From: Syngnathus acus
Lineage: Eukaryota; Chordata; Actinopteri; Syngnathiformes; Syngnathidae
Reading direction: 5' to 3'
DNA: 64,000 nucleotides
NCBI RefSeq assembly: GCF_901709675.1
Contig: NC_051088.1
Coordinates: 14,115,693-14,179,692 of the forward strand
In this document: positions 39,247 through 48,849 of the stretch, in pieces
Layout: each line of letters begins with the position of its first letter
Position numbering within the stretch: the first letter of the stretch is position 1
Position numbers and translations under genes: made by a program
The notes under the pieces: generated by a model
Databases searched by the model: none
What the model saw: the letters and a program-made list of their open reading frames with translations, nothing else
What the model was told of the DNA's origin: nothing

Positions 39247-42200
39247 TCAGAGGCTAAACTCAGGGTCATACTTCTTTATCTCTAGTAGGAGGCGATCTCG
39301 GTCACTGAGGGCCTGCGTGAGGGCCATCTGGGCATCCGAAAGCTCGGACTGCAGGTTTTGCCTCTGTAATGGCACCATTATGAGATTAGTTTTCCTACAT
39401 TTAAGCAGAGTGGTTACGTTCAACTGACGTTGTCCACATCGTTTTGATTTCAGCCTCTCAGACGTAACAATTCTGATTTCTGTTATCTTTAGTGTTTAAT
39501 CAAAATAAGACATTTGCTTTTGACTTTTTTGCTGATTGGCTCATTCGATTTCACAACTAGTCTAACAAATGTAAAACATTCGGTGTGTATGGTTGTGCCA
39601 GCATGGAAATGGCTTACCTCACTCTGCTGTTTACCAGAGCAGGAATATTTTGGACTGTCCAGACCTTCAGCTACAAAGGAAAAAAAATGGTCAAAATCAG
39701 CAAAACTTTTGCTGTACTATATAACATGCCCACCTTTGAGCCTCATGATTCCATCTTCGCCGCGTTTGAGAAGCAGCTGATCGACAACAAATGTGGCTGA
39801 AGTTGGCTGAGGAGCTGTTGGGTAAATTCTCGGGCTATCGTCCTATTAAAAAGAAAAACGAGAGCGACGATCAATTAAAGAACGCCTTACAGCCTTTTAA
39901 TTAGATCTGTGCTGATGCGGAAACATTTCTAAATAAAAAATGACTTCAATGGCGCACCTTAATTGTAATGGTTACGTTGCTGACGTGTACGTTCATCGGC
40001 TGACCATCCACGCTAAATTCATCCTCCAGAAAAGGTCCGATGTTTGCTACGGTGGAGGTTAACACCTCGACGTGGCAGTCTTGCACTCTGACATCCAGCA
40101 AACCCAAAGACTCGCTCGTTTCAGCGCGTCGTGCCGCAGATGGACCACTTTCTGCTCGCATACGGACTGCGGGTGAGCCTCTGCTACCTTGCCCATTCAA
40201 CTTGTAGGCAGGAGCTGCACAAAGGGAAAGTTGAGGGCAAGGTGACCCATACATGTTGTATGTTGTTAGCAGTGTGTCTGTTAGCAGCAGTTCAAGTTTA
40301 CCTTGAATGACACCAGCCAGCAGGTCTAAAACCCTGATGTTACCCATCTGTACAGAGCTTAGATTCTGGGCTTGTACAGCAATAACTTGGTCCTCTCCCT
40401 TTATTTCCACAGTGCAGGATGTCCCATTTAGAATAAGTAACAACACAGAGGACTACAAGGAACGTACGAAAAAAAGAACCGGAATAATTACTTGTGAAAA
40501 TAAAATCTGTTGAGCAATTCCATAAATGTGTAACCCCTGAATATAAACACCAACCATATCCGCAGACACGTCCTCTGTACTGAATGACAAGGAGCTGCTG
40601 AGATCAGCTGATGAGCCTCCCTCTGTGCCAAGAGCAGGGCTGCCTGAAGGATTGACACTGGCGCGTGCGGAATCTACGCCGGACTCTGGAAACGTCAAAC
40701 AACACGCTGAAGGCCCGATTTACAAAAAGGTTTAGACGTGCACTAATGAGAGCCAACTCACTCACACACATATCTGGATGTATGTGGTAGTTCATGTCAT
40801 TAAAAATGTAACCATTGCAAGTACCTGAATCCATGAGAACGACAAAATTGTCGCTGGTGTCACTTCCCACAGACAGGTTTTCATCTGGCAGACTGCCATC
40901 CAAGATGGCACTGTCAAGAGAATGCAGGGAAGGCGACTGCTTCATCATTTGGTGCCGTAGGCTGGACACCAGGGAGGGGGAAGGCTCCTCTGGATGTTGG
41001 ACTTGTTCCCTGTCAAACACACGCATTCGTTAAGAGCGTCAGCCTGTGATGCGGAAACGCCTGATTAAATTGACAACAGCTCAGCGGGAAAGCAATCACA
41101 CTTACTTGGTCTGCGGACTGAACAGTTTGCTCATCCCGGAGCCACGGCTCAATATGCTAAAGGCGTCTCTTGTTTTTGAAAAGGCGCCTTTGGTTAAGTC
41201 CAGCGAGGCACTGATGGCATCTTTGGTCACATCTTTGGTGACATTGATGGCGCTTGATAGTTCTCCCTCCAGGCTGAAGGTGGAAGGCTCTCTGGAGAGG
41301 CTCGGGGAGTTTCCGGGTGAGAACTGAGGTGACAGGACTGGGGTGTCCTCAAGGATGGCCGAGACATCACCTTCCAGTGCCTCTTCTACAGCCTCACAAG
41401 CCTCCTCCACCGTTCCGTCTTGATCATCGTGGGCTGTGCTGAGGGAGCACACGCCGTTTTCTAAACCGCTGTCCTCGGGGATCAAATCTGTAGAATGATG
41501 CGCAGGGGAGATGTCGGAGTCCGTCAGACTGGGGCTGTCGGTCTCTGGAGTATGGGGGACTTCTTCCTCGTGGTCCGTGCCGGCTGGTGGTAAGAGGAGA
41601 CCCACCTCCACTGAGTCCAAAAGCAGGGCAAGACAAACCGAGGTCGGTTTTGACTTTTGGTCAGAACTCTGCTTCATGTCCTTTAGATCCCGACTTAATT
41701 CCACTCCCAAACGCGCCATGGCGTCCTTCATTCTCAGCAAGGCAACATATTGGTAGTGGTTGAGCCACATCTTGACCGGCGTGATGACGTGAGCAATGAC
41801 GTGGACAAAAGCAAGCGCGGCATCTCTGTGGGCAAGTTGTTCAGAGGGGAGCGGATGGCCCTCGCTTGGGCTGGTGGGGTAATGTGATGAATCCCCGAAC
41901 CAGGCAGCGGGCTTGCACATCCATACGGACACAGCAAAGGGCTCCACAAAAGGGTGCGTTTTGCCTTTAGGGAGTCTTCGTGTTCCATCGAAACCTAGCG
42001 CGACACGGGACAGGCTTAGGGACCAGACGTCTTGGGATCGCAGTTGTTTCGGAACGGTCGGTGAAGGCTCTTGGGAGTGCTGGAAGAAAATGGAGGGGAT
42101 GGCGCAGAAGGCACTACGGTCTCTGGGGTAAGGACATGGCGGCTCGGGCTGGAAGAAGGAACAGCTTGCAAAGGTGTCACAGGTCATGCTGAGGTCAGCT

Positions 42201-42316
42201 TTGGAGCCGTGGGGACAGTGGCGGGTGTTGCTGAGAGCCATCTGAGGTACAGTAACAGAAAGGGACCGAGGACGCTCTGGATGGTCCAATATAGAAGAAT
42301 CTAAGGGAATCACCAC
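39247..42316 (-). other. UHRF1BP1: UHRF1BP1 exons 14-21: linker, C-terminal groove and tail
   Basis: Exons: 42316-41106, 41009-40825, 40685-40555, 40452-40302, 40214-39958, 39842-39734, 39670-39618, 39363-39247. Exon 14 holds the variable acidic region (DSPSLTDSDISPAHHS and similar) and the amphipathic TKD/TKG helix repeat. Exon 16 could read on in frame to 40498, but that would leave an intron of only about 45 nt, so the donor ATG|gttggt at 40555 was preferred. The last exon encodes a coiled-coil-like tail rich in Leu, Gln and Asp/Arg (SELSDAQMALTQALSDRDR). Confidence 0.92.
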
Positions 42317-45300
42317 CTAAAGAAAGCAGCAACAACAAAAATAACCATTCCGCCTTTTTTTTAAACGAATATCACAACTCACCTTGAGCTGAGCTGCATC
42401 CAGACGGATGTCAACATGCTCGTCTGCTTTGCTGCTGTCTTGCAAATGGTAGAAAGCTTTGACCTGGTCCAGAGTGTGTAGCAGCCCTCTTGAAAACAGA
42501 TTAATCCACAAGACACTTTCTGGGTCAACACACAGCTGGAGGCCATTCACCTGGCCGTACAGGTTCGAGGTTGGCACTGCAAGTATAAAACAAGGTTTAA
42601 ATTCAAGTCTAGTTCAAATTTCTCAAGATAAAGTCAAAGTACTATGAAATTAAGGGAAAAACGTACATTGATGCAAATACATTGTAGACTTCATTCATGC
42701 TAAACATTTCAGTACTAACTCATCTGATTTTGTGTTACAGCACAATAAAATAAAAATAAATCAAGTCAGTTACCTGAGAAACTGGGGTTGTTGGGAAAGT
42801 AGTATTCAGTAAACTGCAGATGAACTGCTGGTACACTATCTGGCAGATGCAAAACTTTACGATTACATGACAACAGTGGCTGGGTTTTCTTGTTTTGGCG
42901 GCTCTTTGTAGACACCTGAATGAAAAATGAAAAATATAATAATCATAAGAATTTTAGGCAAATGCTACCAATTATTAAAAAATATGTTGAGAGTGAGGAA
43001 GAGAAAAGAAAACATGAATCTTTTTTCTTTAAAAAAAAAAAAAAAAAAAAAAGCCAAAAACATTTCCCCTTGAGGGTCTCACTCAGGCCAAAGGGGAACT
43101 AAAAGCTCCTTTAAATAACCCTGAAAATAACAAGTGAAACACACTTAGATAAAAAAAAAAAACAAATTCAGTGTAGTACCTTTTTTTCAATTTTCCATTT
43201 AAGTAAAAATGGTAATGACATGTTTAGCTTATTTTTTGTTGTTTTGTATGAAAAGAAAAACATTTTTAAAACATGACAGTATTATTGCATGTGACCAAAC
43301 CGACCTGAATAAATGGAAATTTGACACACCCCAAAAAATATCTGCTCGACTTTGTAGCTTGTTTAAATAGCAACCTGCTTGCAGAGCACGACAGTAAACA
43401 GGCAAATCAAATGAGGGAATGATAAAATCATGCCTGGTGAATGTCAACGTCGTCTATCCGAACCACCATGCAGCTTGATCGCAAACTCTTCAGAGTTGAG
43501 CTCGAAGGACTGGCGCCGGAGTTGTTTCTGGCTGACTGTTCTTTGTCAGAGAGATTTGACTTTGGGCTTGTTGTTCCATCTGAAATAAGAAAGCGCACCT
43601 CTTGACTACAAGAGACAAAATAGTTGAGTGTGAACTTTCATTTGTTTTAAGTCCTCCTTAAGCCGCCACCGAACAATCGTGGAGAGTTATGTTTACACGA
43701 CTAATCGATGGAATAATTGATTGTAAGAAAAAAAATAATTTGTTACAGTGCTAGTGTAGTGTGTATCATCTAGTACGTGAAATAAATTCTGAATGCATAC
43801 CTCGAGGCGTCCTTGCGGGGGAATCGTCGTGTGGCTCGGGCGTCTCGGTACACGGACCCGGAAACCCGAACGACTCTGCTCTCATCTGGTAGTCGTGTAG
43901 CAGTTTGCCTGCCCACTGCGCCTGAGCTTCCATAGCTCCGCTGTGGCGTTCCCAGTGTCGACATCCATCGGCTGTGGCGGAGCAACATTAAGCGCCAGTT
44001 AAACGTAGACATCAAAAACGAGTGGCTGAAGTGAGTTTAATCGTAAAATAAGGGCTCGTCGCACTCACCCTGCCGGTGAACAGGATAGTAGTCAAAACCC
44101 AACTTCCTGAAGGTCAACTGCATTGCACCTTGCAAACCTGGAGGTTCTTCTAGATCTGTCAATATACGTATTGTAGCAGTTAAAAGTGATTCTGTTGGGC
44201 CTTTATACTTGAACCCAAGTCTGTCGAACGTACCTTCAGCTACAGAGGAACTGTCGTTGCATACATGAAGGTCCAAGCGGGAAATGAAAGTGTGGTAAGA
44301 AGATTCCTTCACATCAAAGCGATCAAAATATTGACTCATGTTGTTGGGTGAGCCAATATGAGCGGGTGTTGACTGGGCCCAAAGGTTGTGGAGCCCAGGT
44401 GATGGCGGAGCAGTCTGCAATACAATAAAGCTAATTGTCAATATTTAGGAATAAAAAATTTATTTGGGCTCACATTTGAAGTTAACGTGTTTATGTTCTT
44501 GAAAAAGGAATGCAATCTTTGAGATGTGTTTTCAGATTAAAAATGAAAACAAAACAAATAAAATCAAAATCAGGACTTTGAAGGTTCAACGTGACGAGAT
44601 CACAATAGGCAGCAGGACCTGCAGGGACTCTGCAGTCATGCTCTTCCTCTGCTGAGCAGACTTCTCCATGGCCTCGCTGAGCGACTTGGCGTAGCGGATA
44701 ATGGCTTTGAGCTGAGAGTCGGTCAGTACCCACAACAAGTCATCCAGAATGAAAAGCAGCTTGGAAGCCAACACGTTGCAGTCCTTTATCTGGATGGGAC
44801 AATGAAACATTTGTGATCCAAATGCACGAATGGCAGTGATGATACTTTTCAGGGGCTTTCATGCCAAAACCGGCAACTTTTATCCTCACATACACATTAC
44901 ATTAGTATAAATAAAAAATACAGAATAATGTATCTTGTTTTGTGCACGTTTTCTTCGACCTCATGTAAAAATTATTTTAAAAGATAAAAATTCAAGCGGC
45001 TCGGTGGCGCACTGGGTAGCACGTCCGCCTCACAGTTAGGAGGGTGCGGGTTCGATTCCACCTCCGGCCCTCCCTGTGCGGAGATTGCATGTTCTCCCCG
45101 GGCCCGCGTGGGTTTTCTCCGGGCACTCCGGTTTCCTCCCACATCCCAAAAACATGCTTGGTAGGCCGATTGAAGACTCCAAATTGTCCCTAGGTGTGAG
45201 TGCGAGTGCAAATGGTTGTTTGTCTCTGTGTGCCCTGCGATCGGCTGGCAACCGGTTCAGGGTGTCCCCCGCCTACTGCCCGATGACGGCTGGGATAGGC

Positions 45301-47833
45301 TCCAGCACGCCCGCGACCCCCGTGGGGACTAAGCGGTTCAGAAGATGGATGGATGGATGGAAGATAAAAATTCAAATGAAGTGGAAAATGTCTCACTCTG
45401 CGTTTTAGAGCAATGCGAATGCGTCCCTGGTTAGTGATGAGGCGCAACGGGGTGCTACCCAAATCCTGGTCGTCACTCTCGATGGCGTCTGCCTCGATCC
45501 TCAAAGTCTGCCAGTTAATTTCCTTGAAGGTCAACACCTGCAGAAAACAAAAATAAGAAATAAATAAGTGAACGAACGAATGAACGAATGGGTCCACAAC
45601 ACACACAGCAAACCTGACAGTCGTTGATGGGAAAAGGATTTGAGTAAAGCATTGCACTGGTACCTCTCCTCTCTTTGGGTCTGTGATGCGAGTGAAGCGG
45701 AGGTCGCTGCGTTGCCATTTGGGGTTGAGGCTGTTGCCTTGCAACTGCCACAGCTCAAAGGAGGCATGGAAAGCCCGAGCGTGCACTTTGATGGTGATGG
45801 AGTTGATCCTAACAGACATGCCCTCCACTACTTTCTCGGCAAAGCCGTACTCGCTGCGAAGAGTGGCGGCAAAGGTGAGGCAATGTGCTGAATTTCAGCA
45901 GGATCTCTGGAGGCTTACCTCTGGCCTTCTGTGATGGCGATAGGAGAGGGGCCATTGGGAGGACGTGGCTCCTCGCATGTCCTCATTTCTACCTCCACTT
46001 TATCCAGAAACTGCACAAAAGAGGAAAAGAGAGTAGAATTGAGGATGTTATTTAAAAAAAAAAAAAAAAGTTTACTTAAGATAGAGAACAACCTTTGCAA
46101 TGAAAACTAAATACTGGAAAATAGAGGGAACTTCTTACCAGGCAGATGGGGCTTGTTTTTAATTTAGTCCATTGTATCTGCAAAGATAGCAGTCAGTCAA
46201 AGTCAGTCAAGGCCGTCACAAAATTTTTTGTGCAGGATTCCACACTTCATTGTATTCACCAGGCATGACGCAAGTTAAATCCAGTTCAACATGTTAAATC
46301 CAATTAAGTATCCAATAATGACATAGCACTACTTTGATCATGATTTATAGAGGTCATTGAATCAAGTTACCAACCAATGAAAAAGGTGCTTTCATAGGTC
46401 AAACCAATAGAGCTGTCAGCTTGTCTTGTTTTGAAAGTGACTCACCCTGATCGCGGCTTTGTTGCAGTAGACACGTGTGACGGCCAACCAGGTAGGCAGG
46501 TCCAGCATGTTCTGCAGAACCTCTTCATCAAGCTCAAGATTGGACAACTGCCCTTCGCCCTTCAAGGTACTCAGGTTGATCTTGTCTGGGGACAGATTCT
46601 TGGTAAACCTAAGAAGAATAAACAGACCAAAGACAATCGTTACTTTTTTTATCTGACAATATCAGGTCACAGATTTAGGGGGAAAAATCTCAACAATATA
46701 TTTCAGGGCTTTTTTAACACCAAAGAAACACTCCAATTTTATATTTAGACAGCTTGGTTAACTAGAACCAATAAAATAATGACAGAATTAAAAGGAAAAG
46801 GCAACGCAACAGCAATCAAGCAACAATCTCTACAGTTCACACACAAAGCAGGATTCTGACGCATCAACGTGACATTTCAGAGAATTGTGCAAAATTGTTA
46901 GTCAACACAGTGACCTGCCTGACAGACCTGACAGACCAGTTGAACACTTGGTCAATAACAAACTTCAAATGTCAGACAAAAATGCGGGTTTGTTTGCACT
47001 TCTGCTACTTTGATTTGCTGGAATTAAAAACAACATTAGTTCAAAGACTATAGCGGCTCTGGTAACTTAAGTTAATCGTTACGATTAATTTAGGATTAAG
47101 GTAAGATTAATGTTAAGATTAACATGCTTCAAATGAGTTCAAATATGCACTGTAAAACTGTTGGCCTGAAAATTAAACAGCTCTAAAATTGATCTTAAAC
47201 AATGTACAAAGAGGATCCGTTTTAAAATACTTAATGGGACTACTACATGCTGGACTGGCTTTGAATACATGGCAAACCGCTAGAAATGAGTACAGCCACA
47301 TTATCCTACATTAATGCAATTGTTGATGTCTTATCTAAATATTACTTAAGTAGGGATAAAACGAATAACTTAATATGGTATCAGTTGAAATCAAGAATTT
47401 GTGATTCTTTCTTAAATATGTCACGTTTATTTATTGTTAGGCTTTTCGACGATACAGTTAGATCTCTAAATCCGCTAACGCACTGCAGTACCACCAACCA
47501 AAAATGTAATGGAAAACTGTGATGGTACCAAGATTAATTCAATCGATTTTCATTCAAAAGACGGGCTTTCAAGTTTCATAAAGAATGTGCCTTCTAACGC
47601 ATAATTGTAATTTCTCTGCTCATTTGATATTCTGCAAGCAGACGTTTTAAACACGTTCGACAAAAAAAAAAAGGAAAAAAAAGAAAACAAGTGCCACATC
47701 AACTGCCGATGCGAAGCATTTTATAGTGATTGTTGACGCCGCCAGCCAGCATCCTGCAAGGCTAGCAGGCTATCCTACATGACACTTACCTTGACAAATG
47801 TTTCAGAATTTGCTTTTTGATAATCCCGGCCAT
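39247..47833 (-). CDS. UHRF1BP1: Bridge-like lipid transfer protein 3A (UHRF1-binding protein 1)
   Basis: A complete minus-strand gene with 21 coding exons totalling 3969 nt, 1322 aa (human 1440). The family (BLTP3A, VPS13/ATG2-type repeating beta-groove proteins) bridges membranes and is thought to move bulk lipid; the human protein was also described as binding UHRF1. The start ATG (47833-47831) opens MAGIIKKQILKHLSRFTKNL, the chorein-type N-terminus. The protein ends LLLEIKKYDPEFSL, with TGA at 39249-39247. Conserved landmarks are DLLWVLTDSQLKAI, SQYFDRFDVKESSYH, VVRIDDVDIHQ, QFTEYYFPNNP, the helix block INVTKDVTKDAISASLDLTK, and GPFLEDE. Exon 14 (1211 nt) is by far the largest and holds the Ser/Asp-rich linker. 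One intron uses a GC donor (43433). It is head-to-head with ILRUN and convergent with TAF11. Confidence 0.96.
42383..47833 (-). other. UHRF1BP1: UHRF1BP1 exons 1-13: beta-groove N-terminal half
   Basis: Exons: 47833-47790, 46608-46446, 46177-46139, 46010-45919, 45853-45664, 45537-45397, 44789-44619, 44414-44234, 44149-44069, 43971-43801, 43579-43434, 42915-42774, 42576-42383. They encode the chorein-like start and the hydrophobic-groove repeats, with segments such as FHASFELWQLQGNSLNP, LTFKEINWQTLRIEAD and PLRLITNQGRIRIALKRR. The 39-nt exon 3 encodes just 13 residues. Intron 1 (about 1.2 kb) is the longest intron in the gene. Intron 6 carries a SINE. Intron 11 begins with GC rather than GT. 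Confidence 0.94.
44996..45360 (+). mobile_element. tRNA-derived SINE with GGAT tail and exact target-site duplication
   Basis: A 365-bp insertion in BLTP3A intron 6. The head has an A-box-like TGGCGCACTGGG (45005-45016) and a B-box GGTTCGATTCC (45049-45059), the internal polymerase III promoter of tRNA-type SINEs. The body has the common teleost segments TGCATGTTCTCCCCG and GGCTGGGATAGGCTCC. The tail is ATGGATGGATGG. The 15-bp direct repeat AAGATAAAAATTCAA flanks it exactly (44981-44995 and 45361-45375), which fixes both ends and indicates a fairly recent insertion. It is oriented opposite to the host gene. Confidence 0.92.
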
Positions 47834-48002
47834 TGCTGAGGCTGCTGTGGTCGTACCGTATCTCTGCCGAATGGGTTTCTATTTATATCAACATTTACTA
47901 GCTTGGAAAACGCTCTATTGAGAATGCATCACTGGCTGGGGGTATCTTAAAAGCCATGGCGATGCTGCTAGGCTAGTTAGTATCTCGCTCCCCATCGTAG
48001 AG

Positions 48003-48006
<4 letters not shown>

Positions 48007-48085
<79 letters not shown>
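48007..48085. repeat. CT/GA microsatellite between BLTP3A and ILRUN
   Basis: About 78 bp of uninterrupted CT dinucleotide starts roughly 170 bp upstream of the BLTP3A start codon. Purine-pyrimidine mirror repeats in promoters can form triplex (H-DNA) and bind GAGA-type factors. Here it is part of the shared divergent promoter interval. Confidence 0.95.
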
Positions 48086-48088
<3 letters not shown>

Positions 48089-48202
48089 TTTTTTTCTCAC
48101 GCTCGCCACCATAAACCGCACTAAAGAAGCAATAGCGTCATCTGTCGGGACAATATATACGTATATACGCATATATATTATTAATATATATGTATATATT
48201 GC

Positions 48203-48251
48203 TTTAACAGAATACGTACCTATAGGTAAACACGGTACGTATTCTGTTAAA
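48203..48251. repeat. Perfect inverted repeat, 18-bp arms, in the divergent promoter
   Basis: The left arm TTTAACAGAATACGTACC (48203-48220) and right arm GGTACGTATTCTGTTAAA (48234-48251) are exact complements with a 13-nt loop. Directly before it is an AT-rich run of imperfect palindromes (about 48148-48200). An ETS-like ACCGGAAGC follows at once (about 48252). Confidence 0.92.
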
Positions 48252-48849
48252 ACCGGAAGCTGGAATCTTTTGAGAACTATTTGGGGACAAGGCTATGCAT
48301 TATGATGCAAAGGGTTGAAATAACACATTTTAAATGAAAGGTTATTTATTAATGTTTTTTATGTATGTAAATAACACTTTTTATATCATATGTTAAAAAA
48401 CACATCATGCTCATGATTTCTTATGATAGCAAAATTTCAAGTACGTGTTATGCCACCAAATATTAAATGTCATTCAATTAGGTTACTTTATTAATAATAT
48501 CTGTTCAAATACATTAGTTCACATGAAAGGTGGGTAGCTTCAAACAAAAGGTTTCACAGCAGAAAAGTATGTGTTCTTGTGTACATGTAGGTACATACGT
48601 GTTTTTAATTTTATTATTCATATATTTCGATGATGATGATTTTTGCTATTCTTATTATGATTATCATTATTATTTGCCTGGTACGTAGTATTTCCCAGTC
48701 ACATGGCCTCGGCGGTGTCAGAGGTGAGCGATGCGATTGTGACATGCGCACTGGGCTCTGTTGTTCACAGTTTTGTTATGGCAAAAGCAGGCCTGCCTCT
48801 GTAAAAGGAGTTTCTTTTTTGAATTTCATTTTCAAGAGGCGAAGTGACG

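Noticed and set aside
40460-40554. In-frame extension of UHRF1BP1 exon 16 to 40498
   Set aside because: It would leave an intron of about 45 nt before the next acceptor, too short to splice; the donor at 40555 fits phase and length.
44996-45070. Possible tRNA gene
   Set aside because: The A and B boxes belong to a SINE head: the body, GGAT tail and target-site duplication follow, and no full cloverleaf is formed.
47915-48172. Open frame rich in Arg-Glu repeats
   Set aside because: It is the CT/GA microsatellite read in one frame in the BLTP3A-ILRUN promoter interval.
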